Assembly: GCA_947624195.1 (NCBI GenBank)
Contig: CANQJH010000020.1
Location: 1-32,548 of the forward strand
Direction: 5' to 3'
DNA length: 32,548 nucleotides
DNA from: an uncultured Clostridia bacterium
GTDB lineage: Bacteria; Bacillota; Clostridia; TANB77; CAG-508
A model generated the notes under the pieces. It was not told the origin of the DNA and searched no databases. It saw only the letters and a list, made by a program, of their open reading frames with translations. Positions 16,090-26,054 of this stretch are shown one piece after another (position 1 is the first letter of the stretch; each line of letters begins with the position of its first letter). The translations under genes and the position numbers were made by a program.

Positions 16090-19000
16090 ATGCGTAAAAT
16101 TACTGATTTTATTGTAAACAAAAGATATTATATATTAGCATTATTTATAATTCTTGCAATTATTTCTAGCATATTATCAAATAAAGTAATTATAAATAAA
16201 GATATAACCAAATATTTACCTAATTCGTCTGAGACTAGAATAGGTATGGACATAATGGAAAAAGAGTTTAATGATGATGAGTCAAGCTCTCTTTTATTGA
16301 TGTTTGCAAACCTTGAGGATGATGAGAAAACGAAAATAAAAGATGATTTACAAAACATTGAATACGTTGATAGCGTAGATTATGAATTAGAAAATGAAGA
16401 TTATAACAAGGATGAATACACATTATATTCTATAAATGTGGATTATCCGGCTAATTCTAGTCAAGCTTCTGCTGTTTATAACGAAATTTGTAACAAATAT
16501 GAAGATTATGAATTTTATACCAATGGAAACATTGTAGAAAATAATGCGGAGGTATTGCCTGAGTGGATAGTTATTTTGGCAGTTTCTTGTGCCTTAGTAA
16601 TCTTAATAATTATGTGTCCATCGTTTGTGGAGGCTTTCTTATTTTTGTTTGTTATATTGTTAGCGGTTTTATTAAATAAAGGAACTAACTTAATTTTTAG
16701 TAGTGTATCGAACATAACAGAGTCAATATCAGCTATCTTGCAAATGGCCTTATCTATGGATTATTCTATTATGCTAATGAATAGATATATTCAAGAAAAA
16801 CAAAAAGAAAATGACAAAGTAAAAGCAATGAAAAATGCTTTACATCACTCATTTCAGTCAATTTCAAGTAGTTCTGTCACAACCATAGTAGGACTTTTAG
16901 CTTTAATATTTATGAGCTTTACAATTGGAAAAGATTTAGGATTAGTATTAGCAAAAGGTGTACTTCTAAGTTTGCTTTGCATATTTACCTGCTTACCAGC
17001 ATTGATTTTATTATTCGACAAATGGATAGAAAAAACAAAAAAGAAAACGCCTAATATTAATTTAAAAAGAATGGGAAATGCAAGTTACAAATGTAGATTT
17101 GTTGGTTTGCCATTATTGTTACTTATATTTGGAGTTAGCTTTATGCTTAAAGGCAACTTAAATATTGAATATGTACATTCAGATCCAAATAAGATAGATG
17201 AAATCTTTCCAGCAAATAAGCAAATTGCGATAGTTTATAAAAATGAAAATGAAGAGATAGTAAGTAACTATTGCAAGGAAATAGAAAACATTAGTGGAGT
17301 AGATGAATTATTAGGATATGGAAATACAATAAATGAAAAATTAAAATATGATCAATTTAACCAGAAAACAGAAGACCTTGGCAACAGCATGAATGTAGAT
17401 GATTATATGCTTAAAATCCTTTATTACAATTATTATAATAAAGATGATAATCTGGAAATGACCTTTAATGAGTTTGTAAACTTTATAAAAAATAAAGTTT
17501 ACAACAATAACAATATGTCAGAAAAAATAGACAATTCGATGAGACAAGATGTTGATAAATTAGAAAAGTTTACAACGGTAAATAGTGTAAATCAAAAAAG
17601 AAGTAAGCAAGAGCTTGCTAGTTTATTTGAAATAGACCAAAGTAGTTTGAACAATTTACTTGTTTACTATAACAGCAAAAATATAAACTTATCTTTATCA
17701 ATAAATCAATTTATAGATTTTATAAATAAAAATGTTTTGACAAATAAATTGTATTCTCAAAACATAAGTGGTGAAGCAAAAAACAATTTAAATACACTAT
17801 CAAAGTTTACAGATAAAAATAAAATAAATCAAACAATGACAGATGATGAAATTGCCAATTTGTTCGCAGTAGATAATGAATTAGTAAAACAATTATTTAC
17901 ATATTATCAAAGTTTACAAGAAATTGATATAACTCTTTCAGTAAATGAATTTGCAAACTTTATTTTAACAGATGTGGCTAACGACAGTAATTACGCAAGT
18001 ATGTTTGATAGTAGCACATTAGAAAAAATTACATTACTAGAAAATTTGAGCAATCCAAAAGTATTTAATGAAGAAATAAAAGCAGATGGAATTTCAAAAA
18101 TGTTTGGAATTGATGAGGGAACAGTACGAGCATTATTCTTATTCAAGTTTTTCAACACAAATGATTCAAACACAATGTCTCCTTACAGCTTTATTAGTTT
18201 TATATTGGAGAATCAAACAAACCCATATATTGCCCCAAGTTTAAATGATGAGTTGCTTCAACAAATTAACTATGCAAAAATGATAATGGATAGTGGAAAT
18301 GAAAATTTGAAATATACATATACTCAAATGGCGCAAGTAATGAATATGGATGAAAGTACAATTAAAAATTTATATACTTTATATGTAAGCCAAAATAGCC
18401 AAGTTCTAATGGCACCAGTAAATTTTGTAAAGTTTATTTTAGACCATAAAAATGATGAGCTTTTAACAGGAAAACTAGATGGAGCAACATTAGAAAAATT
18501 AGTTTTAATCAACAAAATAATGGATGGTGTAAATGAAAATAAAAAATACAATCCATCAGAAATGTCTGATTTACTTGGAATAGAAAAAGAGAACTTAAAA
18601 TTATTATATTCTTTATACTCATCTATTTATATAAATAGCAATACTCAATTATCAATAAAAGAGTTTGTGGGATTTATTTTAAATGATGTAGTAAAAAACA
18701 AAGACTATGCAGGAAGTTTTGACAATGCTTCAAGGCAAAAGCTAAGCATAGTAAATGAAATAATAAATAGCACAATTAATAATAAAAAATATTCAAAAAA
18801 TGAAATGTATTCAATATTATCTAAACTGGCAAATGATTTAGATAGCAATTTAATTGACTTAGTATATTTATATTATGGAAGTGAATATGAATACAACAAC
18901 GACTGGAGCCTAACAATAGAAGAATTAACAAATTATTTAAATAATGACATACTAACAGATTCAAAATTTGATGACTTTATAAAAGAGGATATGAGGCAGC

Positions 19001-19728
19001 AAATAACTGATTCAAAAGAAACTGTCCAAGATGCAAAGGAAATGTTAGTAGGAAACGAATATTCTCGAGTTGTTATATATTCCAATTTAGAAGAAGAAAG
19101 TGAAGAAGCATACAATTTAATAAGTAGTATAAAAGAAAATTTATCAAGCAAAAATGATGGAATATATGTAGTAGGAAATTCAGCTATGTCTTATGAAATG
19201 GACCAGACATTTGAGGGAGAACTAAATAAGATTACACTTATTACAATGATAGCAATATTTATTGTAGTAGCTATAACATTTAAATCTATAACAATACCAA
19301 CAATTTTAGTATTCATTATACAAAGTGCCATTTATACAACAATGGGAGTACTATCATTTATGGGAGGAAGCGTTTACTTTATAGCACTTCTAATAGTACA
19401 AAGTATTTTGATGGGAGCCACGATTGATTACGCTATAGTATTTACTTCGTACTATCTAGAATTGAGGAAGAAATTAGATAGAAAAGAATCAGTAATAGAA
19501 AGTTACAACAAATCGATACATACAATTTTGACATCTTCATCAATACTAATAATTGTAACTTTTATACTAGGAATTCTTACAAATGGAATAACATCAAAAA
19601 TATGCAAAACGATATCACTAGGAACTTTATGTTCAACAATTTTAATTTTATTGATACTTCCACCAATATTGGTTCTATGTGATAAAGTTATAGTAAAAAA
19701 ACATCATAATAAAAATGTCGTTAAGTAA
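16090..19728 (+). CDS. MMPL/RND family membrane protein with large modular extracytoplasmic insert
   Basis: 1212 residues. An N-terminal span (about 11-33) is followed by a short external domain, then five or so membrane helices (about 155-310) with MMPL-like sequence (SMDYSIMLMNRY), a span near 338, a very long external region, and a second membrane block (about 1045-1200; ATIDYAIVFTSYY is the mirrored motif). Asp residues in the two DY motifs are likely proton-relay positions. The external insert (about 438-957) holds roughly seven degenerate 75-80-residue modules with a repeating LYxYY ... LSxxEFxxFI ... L pattern. MMPL proteins move lipids or other hydrophobic molecules by proton motive force; the substrate is unknown. 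Its TAA lies in the left palindrome of the first ~190-bp element. Confidence 0.88.
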   Translation: MRKITDFIVNKRYYILALFIILAIISSILSNKVIINKDITKYLPNSSETRIGMDIMEKEFNDDESSSLLLMFANLEDDEKTKIKDDLQNIEYVDSVDYELENEDYNKDEYTLYSINVDYPANSSQASAVYNEICNKYEDYEFYTNGNIVENNAEVLPEWIVILAVSCALVILIIMCPSFVEAFLFLFVILLAVLLNKGTNLIFSSVSNITESISAILQMALSMDYSIMLMNRYIQEKQKENDKVKAMKNALHHSFQSISSSSVTTIVGLLALIFMSFTIGKDLGLVLAKGVLLSLLCIFTCLPALILLFDKWIEKTKKKTPNINLKRMGNASYKCRFVGLPLLLLIFGVSFMLKGNLNIEYVHSDPNKIDEIFPANKQIAIVYKNENEEIVSNYCKEIENISGVDELLGYGNTINEKLKYDQFNQKTEDLGNSMNVDDYMLKILYYNYYNKDDNLEMTFNEFVNFIKNKVYNNNNMSEKIDNSMRQDVDKLEKFTTVNSVNQKRSKQELASLFEIDQSSLNNLLVYYNSKNINLSLSINQFIDFINKNVLTNKLYSQNISGEAKNNLNTLSKFTDKNKINQTMTDDEIANLFAVDNELVKQLFTYYQSLQEIDITLSVNEFANFILTDVANDSNYASMFDSSTLEKITLLENLSNPKVFNEEIKADGISKMFGIDEGTVRALFLFKFFNTNDSNTMSPYSFISFILENQTNPYIAPSLNDELLQQINYAKMIMDSGNENLKYTYTQMAQVMNMDESTIKNLYTLYVSQNSQVLMAPVNFVKFILDHKNDELLTGKLDGATLEKLVLINKIMDGVNENKKYNPSEMSDLLGIEKENLKLLYSLYSSIYINSNTQLSIKEFVGFILNDVVKNKDYAGSFDNASRQKLSIVNEIINSTINNKKYSKNEMYSILSKLANDLDSNLIDLVYLYYGSEYEYNNDWSLTIEELTNYLNNDILTDSKFDDFIKEDMRQQITDSKETVQDAKEMLVGNEYSRVVIYSNLEEESEEAYNLISSIKENLSSKNDGIYVVGNSAMSYEMDQTFEGELNKITLITMIAIFIVVAITFKSITIPTILVFIIQSAIYTTMGVLSFMGGSVYFIALLIVQSILMGATIDYAIVFTSYYLELRKKLDRKESVIESYNKSIHTILTSSSILIIVTFILGILTNGITSKICKTISLGTLCSTILILLILPPILVLCDKVIVKKHHNKNVVK

Positions 19729-19901
19729 TGTACTTAACGACATTTTCATATGCATATTTTATACTAAAAAATCAACAAAATCAAGACTTTGTATAATTTT
19801 ATTTTATAAATAAAATTGAAAATTAAAAAATGTGCAAATGGTTGAGCCTCAAGGCAAATCTCGAAAATAAAATTATCATTAAGTACATTACTTAATGATA
19901 A
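19712..19901. repeat. Palindrome-bounded ~190-bp element A, upstream of pilin A
   Basis: Left palindrome 19712-19746 (16-bp arms, centre ATG at 19728-19730) and right palindrome 19873-19901 (13-bp arms, centre CAT). The left core AAGTAATGTACTT is the exact reverse complement of the right core AAGTACATTACTT. On the minus strand, TTGATT (19779-19784), 17 bp and TAAAAT (19756-19761) form a conserved promoter-like pair pointing away from pilin A. The left palindrome also looks like a terminator for the MMPL gene. The right palindrome ends just before the pilin ribosome binding site. Candidate promoter inversion cassette, MITE, or regulatory leader. Confidence 0.75.
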
Positions 19902-19929
19902 AATAAAAATTGGAAAGGTGCAAAAGATG

Positions 19930-21508
19930 ATGAAAAACAAAGGAATAACGCTAGTTGCGTTGGTAGTAACTATAATAATTATGTTGATTTTAGCAGGGGT
20001 AACAATAGGATTAGTAACAGGAGAGAACGGGTTATTTAAAATGGCACAGCAGTCAGTAGAAAAATATCAAACTGCTCAAAGTGAAGAAGAAAGTACAATG
20101 CAAGAATTAGCAGATGAATTACATGGAATAATAGGCAAGGGCAAAGATGACAAAACACCAGGAGAGATGTCAGGAGAAGGAACAGAAGATAAGCCATTTT
20201 TAATAGAAAGCATAGAGGACTTAATAGAATTTTCAAATAAAGTAAATGGTGGAACAACATATGAAAATCAAATAGTAAAATTAGCCGTCAATTTAGACTT
20301 CCAGTCAGAAGATTCTTATGTAGATTATAAAACTACATCCTTTGGAGATATAAATGGAGAAAATGGAGCAGAAGAATTAAAAACGGAACTAACAACAGGA
20401 AATGGATTTACGTCAATAGGAAATGACCAGCAGCAATTTAAAGGAACATTTGACGGACAAAATCGAACAATAAGTAATCTATATATAAATATAGCAGAAG
20501 ATTATAAAGGTTTATTTGGATATGTAGGAAGTAAAGGAAGCATAAAAAATTTAACAATATCAAAAGCAGAAATAAATTGTGAAGCAGGGTATATAGGAAC
20601 ATTAGCAGGAAGTATAGATGGAGGAACAATTGAAAATATTAAAACAATCAATGGGAAAGTAATAGGAAATAGATTAGTAGGGGGAATAGTGGGATATTGT
20701 AATAATAATACAACGATAAATAATTGCATTAATGAGAATAATATTTTAGTAAATGGTGGTCAAGCAGACTCAAGTGGATGGACACATCTTGATGCGGGCG
20801 GAATTGCAGGAAATATAGATAATAATAGTTATATATTTAATTCGTATAATAATGGAAAAATAAAATCAAATAAAAACATAGATAAATTTATTTTAATTGG
20901 TGGAATATCTGGCTCTTGTGCGAATGAAAGTATTATCGATTCTTGTTATAATACTGGATATATTGGAGATTTAATAGAAGGAAGTAGAGTTCGAGAGTGT
21001 GGTGGAATAGTAGGAGATGTTAAATATGATTCTAAAATATCTAAATGCTACAATATAGGAACAATAAGTGGATTACAATATGTTGGAGGCATTGTAGGAA
21101 TTCAAGGATATAAATCAATGACATGTGTTGAAAATTGCTACAATACTGGAGATATAATGGCAATTAGTGGACTTGCAGGAGGAATAAGTGGTGTATCAGA
21201 TAGTACAACAGGTAGTGAAATATCAAATTGTTATAATGTTGGAAATATAAGCGTGACACAACCAATAAATAGTAGTATTCGGAAGCATTGCAGGAACAGA
21301 CAATGAAGGTAATACAAAAGTAACAAATTGCTATTATTTAATAGGAACATATGATGGAGGAATAAATGGCAAAGATACTGATGTAACAGTAAAAAAAGAA
21401 CAAAGAGAAATGATAACCGAAGCATTTGTAAATTCACTTAACAGTGGAAGTGAAGAAAAGCCATGGAGAAAGGGTGCAGAGTATCCAGTATTATCATGGC
21501 AAGATTAA
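19930..21508 (+). CDS. Pilin A: type IV pilin-like GLUG-repeat surface protein, +1 frameshift at CGG 21280
   Basis: About 525 residues if the shift occurs. The first residues are a class III prepilin-type signal and helix: MKNKG, then ITLVALVVTIIIMLILAGV, with predicted cleavage after the Gly; position 5 is Ala rather than the usual Glu. A ~100-residue conserved domain follows, then GLUG-type beta-helix repeats (VGGIVG, NCYNxG units). Frame 0 runs from 19930 to CGG 21280-21282 and stops at 21306. The +1 frame from 21281 continues through 75 more codons to TAA 21508, encoding the same tail (NCYYL, GGINGKDTD, KPW, YPVLSWQ) that pilin B has in frame. A terminator begins right at 21508. The ATG at 19930 aligns with the other copies; an extra ATG lies at 19927. 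Confidence 0.8.
21277..21286 (+). promoter_or_regulatory. +1 frameshift site (ATT CGG A) in pilin A
   Basis: Ten bases ATTCGGAAGC. CGG is in frame 0; leaving out its C gives Gly-Ser-Ile in the conserved +1 frame. The same ATTCGGAAG is found at the same place in pilins C and D, while the bases just before it differ. Confidence 0.7.
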
Positions 21509-21535
21509 AGAATGGAACGCAATTCCATTCTTTTT
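21507..21535 (+). terminator. Terminator after pilin A
   Basis: An 11-bp stem (21507-21517 with 21523-21533), 5-base loop and T-run. It abuts the +1-frame stop at 21508, not the frame-0 stop 200 bases earlier, supporting the frameshifted product as the real gene. Confidence 0.8.
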
Positions 21536-21676
21536 AAATCAGTGAAAAATTCCACAAAAAGATCTAATTAACAATTATGAAAAAACATCACTAAATTAAC
21601 AAGTTTTTTCATAATTTTGAAAAAAATTGACTATAATATAAATTAAGAGTATAATTGTAATTAGGAGGGAATTTTG

Positions 21677-22900
21677 ATGGAACGCATAAAAAGAGATAAT
21701 TATTTATCAATATTAAAAAATTTCAAAGATCAACAAATCATAAAGGTAATAACAGGAATAAGAAGATGTGGAAAATCTACCTTACTTGAAATTTTTCAAG
21801 ATTATTTAAAAGAAAATGGTGTAGAGGAGAAACAAATAATATCAATAAATTTTGAAAATGCTGATTATGAAGAGTTGCAAGATAGAAAAAAATTATATCA
21901 ATATATAAAAGAAAGATTGGTTAAAAAGAAAAAAACATATGTATTCTTAGACGAAGTGCAAAATGTTCCTGAATTTGAAAAAACAGTAGATAGTTTGTTT
22001 GTAGATAAATATGTCGATATATATATAACAGGTTCAAATGCCTATTTATTATCTTCAGAGTTAGCAACATTGCTTACAGGAAGATATGTAGAGATAAAAA
22101 TGTTGCCATTGTCATTTAAGGAATATGTATCAGCTTTCGAAGATAAAACTGATATATCAAGAAAATTTAGAAATTATTTAAGATATAGTTCTTTTCCACA
22201 GGCTATAGAACTTTATAAAGCAAACCCAGGTAATATAGATATGTTCCTTGATGGAATATACAATACTGTTTTAATCAAAGATGTAATGCAAAGAAAAGGA
22301 ATAACAGACAAAAATGTTTTAGAAAAAGTTACAAAATATTTATATGATAACATAGGAAATAGGACTAATATAAAAAGTATAAGCGACAATATAGAAGGAG
22401 TAGAAAAAAATTCATCATATAATACTATTTCAAATTATGTAGATAGCTTGCTAGATAGCTATTTACTATTTAAAGCGAATAGATATGATATAAAAGGAAA
22501 GGAACATTTGAAGACTCAAGAAAAATATTATGTGGTGGATATAGGGCTTAGATACTATATGTTAGGGCAAGGCTCTGGTAGAGATATGGGACACATATTA
22601 GAAAATGTTGTTTACCTTGAATTATTACGACGAGGATATGAAGTTTATATAGGAAAATATGATGAGTTAGAGGTAGATTTTGTGGCAAAAAAACCAGAAA
22701 ATACTGTTTATTATCAAGTCGCATTGACAACAAGGGAAGATTCGGCAAATAGTAGCTCAGTTTTAGAAAGAGAATTATACCCATTAAAAAAAATAAATGA
22801 TAACTATCCTAAATACATTCTAACTTTAGATGATGATTTAGATGCAGATTTTGACGGGATAAAAAAGGTAAATGTATTAGATTGGTTGCTTCAAGATTAA
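21677..22900 (+). CDS. ATPase 1: AAA_14/DUF4143 family ATP-binding protein
   Basis: 407 residues from ATG 21677, with TTAGGAGGG seven bases upstream; a TTG lies one codon earlier. Walker A is GIRRCGKST (27-35), Walker B YVFLDE (88-93), and a sensor-like TGSNAYLLSSELATLLTGRY follows. The C-terminal half (from about 200) is DUF4143-like and ends in a restriction-endonuclease-like strand pattern (ELEVDFVAKK, then YYQVAL) often seen in this family. The biological role of these ATPases is unknown. A TATAAT at 21632-21637 may be its -10, without a good -35. It sits between two pilin paralogues. Confidence 0.88.
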   Translation: MERIKRDNYLSILKNFKDQQIIKVITGIRRCGKSTLLEIFQDYLKENGVEEKQIISINFENADYEELQDRKKLYQYIKERLVKKKKTYVFLDEVQNVPEFEKTVDSLFVDKYVDIYITGSNAYLLSSELATLLTGRYVEIKMLPLSFKEYVSAFEDKTDISRKFRNYLRYSSFPQAIELYKANPGNIDMFLDGIYNTVLIKDVMQRKGITDKNVLEKVTKYLYDNIGNRTNIKSISDNIEGVEKNSSYNTISNYVDSLLDSYLLFKANRYDIKGKEHLKTQEKYYVVDIGLRYYMLGQGSGRDMGHILENVVYLELLRRGYEVYIGKYDELEVDFVAKKPENTVYYQVALTTREDSANSSSVLERELYPLKKINDNYPKYILTLDDDLDADFDGIKKVNVLDWLLQD

Positions 22901-22972
22901 TAATAAAGATTGTTACTTAAGCAATATGGAATTCTAAAGAGAAAATAAAAAAGTAAAATCATAACAAAAAAT

Positions 22973-23159
22973 TGTCGTCAAGTAACTAACTTAACGACAT
23001 TTTATATATTTATTTTATACTAAAGAATAAACAAAATCAAGACATTAGAAAAACTTTTTTTACAAAGAAAATCGAAAATATAAAAAATCAGCAAACTATT
23101 GATTTTAAAGGCAAAATCTCGAAAATAAATTTATCATTAAGTTAGTTACTTAATGATAA
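22973..23159. repeat. Palindrome-bounded ~187-bp element B, upstream of pilin B
   Basis: Left palindrome 22973-22999 (core AAGTAACTAACTT) and right palindrome 23131-23159 (core AAGTTAGTTACTT). The cores are exact reverse complements of each other and differ from those of element A. The minus-strand promoter-like pair is conserved: TTGATT (23035-23040), 17 bp, TAAAAT (23012-23017). Confidence 0.75.
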
Positions 23160-23188
23160 AGATAAGAATTTGAGAGGAGCAAAAGATA

Positions 23189-24754
23189 ATGAAAAACAAA
23201 GGAATAACGCTAGTTGCGCTAGTAGTAACAATAGTAATTATGTTGATTTTAGCTGGAGTAGCACTAAATTTAGCGTTAGGGGATAATGGATTGTTTAAAA
23301 TGGCAAGTCAAACTGTAGAGAAATATAAGACTGCTCAAAGTGAAGAAGAAAGTACAATGCAAGAATTAGTAGATGAATTACATGGAATAATAGGCAAAGG
23401 AAAAGATGACAAAACACCAGGAGTAATAGACGGAGAAGGAACAGAAGCAAAACCATTTTTTATAGAAAGCATAGAGGATTTAGTAGAGTTCTCAAATAAA
23501 GTAAATTCTGGAACAACTTATGAAAATCAAATTGTAAAGTTAGCAGTAAATTTAGATTTCCAGTCAGAAGATTCTTATGTAGATAGTAAGAATAAAACTT
23601 ATGGAGATATAAACGGAACAAATGGAGCAGAAGAATTAAAAACGGAATTAACAACAGGAACAGGATTTAAGTCAATAGGAAATAATAATCAACAATTCAA
23701 AGGAACGTTTGACGGACAAAATAGAACAATAAGTAATTTGTATATAAATGTAGCGGAGAACTATAAAGGATTATTTGGTTATGTAGGAAACAATGGAAGT
23801 ATAAAAAATCTAACAATATCAAATGCAAATATAAATTGTGAAGCAGAAAATATAGGAACATTAGTAGGATACGTAGATGGAGGAACAATTGAAAATGTTA
23901 GAGTAAATAAAGGTTTATTAGTAGGAAACAGAAATGTAGGAGGAATTGTTGGTAGATGTATTAACAACACAACAATAAAGTATTGCATTAATGAAAGTGA
24001 AATATTGGCAAAAGGCATCATAAGTAATGCTTCTGGTACATATTTTTCTGTTGTAGGAGGAATTTCAGGAGAGGTTGTTAGGAGTTCGATATTAAATTCA
24101 TACAATACTGGAATAGTACATACAGAGAAGGGGATGCTTATAGGTGGCATCGTAGGCGCCGTGACTGGTAATTCATCATTGATTAACTCTTGTTTTAACA
24201 ATGGTAAGGTAGGAGAATTATTAAAAGAGAAAGATGTAAAGCAAGTTGGAGGAATTGCTGGGGCTGCGTATGAAAATGCTAAAATATTGCAATGTTATAA
24301 TATGAACATGATAAGTGGAGAAAACTCTGTCGGAGGACTAGTAGGAACACTAGGATATCAGTCAAAATCGTACATAGAGGATAGTTATAACTTAGGAGCA
24401 GTCAATGCAACGGGCAAATACATAGGAGGGATAAGTGGTGTAGCAGATAGTACAACAGGAAGTGAAATAAAAAATTGTTACAATACAGGAATTATAAGCG
24501 GATACGAACTAAACAATAGTTATAGCGGAAGTATTGTAGGAACAGGAAATGAAGAAAATACAAAAGTAACAAATTGTTATTATTTAAGCGGAACTTATGA
24601 AGGAGGAATAAACGGAAAAGATACAGATGGAACAGTAAAAAAAGAACAGGGAGAAATGATAACACAAGAATTCGTAGACTTATTAAACAGTGGAAGTGAA
24701 GAAAAGCCTTGGAAAAAAGGTAAAGAGTATCCAATACTATCTTGGCAAGATTAG
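23189..24754 (+). CDS. Pilin B: type IV pilin-like GLUG-repeat surface protein, single frame
   Basis: 521 residues in one frame; the reference copy for the family. It has the prepilin-like N-terminus (MKNKG, ITLVALVVTIVIMLILAGV), the conserved ~100-residue domain, GLUG repeats, and the C-terminal tail NCYYLSGTYEGGINGKDTDG to YPILSWQD. At the spot where the other three copies have ATTCGGA, it has TATAGCGGA, two bases longer and without an in-frame CGG, so no shift is needed. By my reading it contains no CGG codon. GAGAGGAG precedes the ATG. Likely exported and surface-exposed; no prepilin peptidase or pilus ATPase is in the window. Confidence 0.88.
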   Translation: MKNKGITLVALVVTIVIMLILAGVALNLALGDNGLFKMASQTVEKYKTAQSEEESTMQELVDELHGIIGKGKDDKTPGVIDGEGTEAKPFFIESIEDLVEFSNKVNSGTTYENQIVKLAVNLDFQSEDSYVDSKNKTYGDINGTNGAEELKTELTTGTGFKSIGNNNQQFKGTFDGQNRTISNLYINVAENYKGLFGYVGNNGSIKNLTISNANINCEAENIGTLVGYVDGGTIENVRVNKGLLVGNRNVGGIVGRCINNTTIKYCINESEILAKGIISNASGTYFSVVGGISGEVVRSSILNSYNTGIVHTEKGMLIGGIVGAVTGNSSLINSCFNNGKVGELLKEKDVKQVGGIAGAAYENAKILQCYNMNMISGENSVGGLVGTLGYQSKSYIEDSYNLGAVNATGKYIGGISGVADSTTGSEIKNCYNTGIISGYELNNSYSGSIVGTGNEENTKVTNCYYLSGTYEGGINGKDTDGTVKKEQGEMITQEFVDLLNSGSEEKPWKKGKEYPILSWQD

Positions 24755-24810
24755 TATGTTCCTATAACTTAGATAAATATATGGTCGAATCAATAATAAA
24801 TGTAATTATT

Positions 24811-24850
24811 AAAAATATCGTCAAGTGAAAAAAATTGACGATATTTTTTT
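24811..24850 (+). terminator. Terminator after pilin B
   Basis: A perfect 14-bp stem (24811-24824 with 24835-24848), 10-base A-rich loop and T-run. Its arms share ATCGTCAA with the left palindromes of the ~190-bp elements, and the bases after it (ATATTTTATAATAAAAAATAA) resemble the same elements, so it may be a decayed left half. Confidence 0.85.
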
Positions 24851-24935
24851 GTGCATATTTTATAATAAAAAATAATTGATCCTTTTAGAAATGAAATTTT
24901 GTCGAAAAAAGTCAAATATTGTAGTACGATTTATG

Positions 24936-24964
24936 TTGACAAATGGTAAAATATGTCATACAAT
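24936..24964 (+). promoter_or_regulatory. Promoter of Rpn gene 1
   Basis: TTGACA (24936-24941), 17-bp spacer, TACAAT (24959-24964), repeated exactly upstream of Rpn gene 2. The rest of the gap 24755-25096 holds the terminator and a ~130-base leader with a second purine-rich GAAAGGAGTGG near 25018. Confidence 0.8.
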
Positions 24965-25096
24965 AAAAACATTATTTCTAATATATTTTATATTCTTTTA
25001 TTTATTTAATTCATTTAGAAAGGAGTGGTAGAAAACTATTAATATCTAAAAATAATCCCAAACAACTACAAAAATATATTTAGGAGGAAAAAGTGT

Positions 25097-26011
25097 ATGG
25101 AAGAAACTGAAAACGAAGAAAATACAAAAAGCAAAACAAATGAAAAGAACATTAAATTAAACAAAGGGAAAAAACTTTTGAAGCCAAAAATAGATATAGT
25201 CTTTCAAAGTTTATTTAGTAAAAATAACGAAGAAATAACAAAGAATTTTGTAGAAGTATTGTTAGAAGAGAAAATAAAAAATATAAAAATAAATAATAAC
25301 AAAGAAATAATAAGAGAAAAACCAAATGATAAATTAGGAGTATTAGATTTGCAACTAGAGATAAACGAAACAGAGAAAGTAGATGTAGAGATACAATTAG
25401 TAAAGAAAGACAATTTCATAAAGAGACTAGTATGGTATTTGTCAAAGCTATACAGTGACCAAATAAAAATCGGAGAAGACTATGGAGAAATAAAAAGAGT
25501 AGTGCTAGTAGCAATAATAGACTTTGAATTAGAAGAAACAAAAGATATAGAAGAAATGGAAACAATATGGAAGTTAATAGAGACGAAAAACCGTGAAAAG
25601 ATATTGACAGAGAACTTTGAATTACGTATAATAAATATGAAGAAAGCGAAAAAGATGTATGAGAGAAATAAAAAAGATGAGAAAGCACAGTGGATGTTAT
25701 TTATAGATGATCCAAATTCAGAGGAGGTGAGTCAAATCGTGAAAGAAAATGAAGAAATTAAAGAAGCAGTAATAAAGGTACAAGAGATGACAGAAGATGA
25801 GAAAATGGAAAGGATAGCGTTTTTAAGACAAAAAGCAATAAGTGATGAAAAGGCTTCAATGAAGACAGGAGAACGAATTGGTGAAGAAAGAAAAAAATTA
25901 GAAATAGTAAAATCTATGTTAGAACATAAAATAGATGATGAAACAATAAAGGAAATAACTAAAATAACTCAAGAGGAATTAGATAAAATTAAAAATGGAG
26001 TAAAGAAGTGA
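25097..26011 (+). CDS. Rpn 1: Rpn-family PD-(D/E)XK nuclease / putative transposase
   Basis: 304 residues of the Rpn family (PDDEXK_2-like). The N-terminal start LKPKIDIVFQSLFSKN is typical. The nuclease core shows LDLQLEI near residue 79 and VDVEIQL near residue 95, a D ... E-x-Q version of the PD-(D/E)XK motif. The C-terminal ~90 residues are charged and helical. Rpn proteins are DNA endonucleases linked to recombination and anti-phage toxicity. AGGAGG precedes the ATG. The first ~760 bases are identical to Rpn 2 at 31395; the tail differs. A perfect internal ribosome binding site could give a second, C-terminal product. Confidence 0.88.
   Translation: MEETENEENTKSKTNEKNIKLNKGKKLLKPKIDIVFQSLFSKNNEEITKNFVEVLLEEKIKNIKINNNKEIIREKPNDKLGVLDLQLEINETEKVDVEIQLVKKDNFIKRLVWYLSKLYSDQIKIGEDYGEIKRVVLVAIIDFELEETKDIEEMETIWKLIETKNREKILTENFELRIINMKKAKKMYERNKKDEKAQWMLFIDDPNSEEVSQIVKENEEIKEAVIKVQEMTEDEKMERIAFLRQKAISDEKASMKTGERIGEERKKLEIVKSMLEHKIDDETIKEITKITQEELDKIKNGVKK
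25739..26011 (+). CDS. Possible internal start product of Rpn 1 (RpnS-like, 90 residues)
   Basis: AGGAGGTGA (25722-25730), a full Shine-Dalgarno, sits eight bases before an in-frame GTG at 25739, codon 215 of Rpn 1. The product would be the C-terminal domain alone. In E. coli Rpn proteins such intragenic C-terminal products block the toxic full-length nuclease. The signal is seen; its use is inferred from that precedent. Confidence 0.5.
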   Translation: MKENEEIKEAVIKVQEMTEDEKMERIAFLRQKAISDEKASMKTGERIGEERKKLEIVKSMLEHKIDDETIKEITKITQEELDKIKNGVKK

Positions 26012-26054
26012 TAAATTAATATATAACTGAATAGCACATAATAAATAAAAAAAT

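Noticed and set aside
19712-19746. Left palindromes as plain Rho-independent terminators only
   Set aside because: They may well terminate, but this does not explain why their centres are matched in reverse complement to the right palindromes in every copy.
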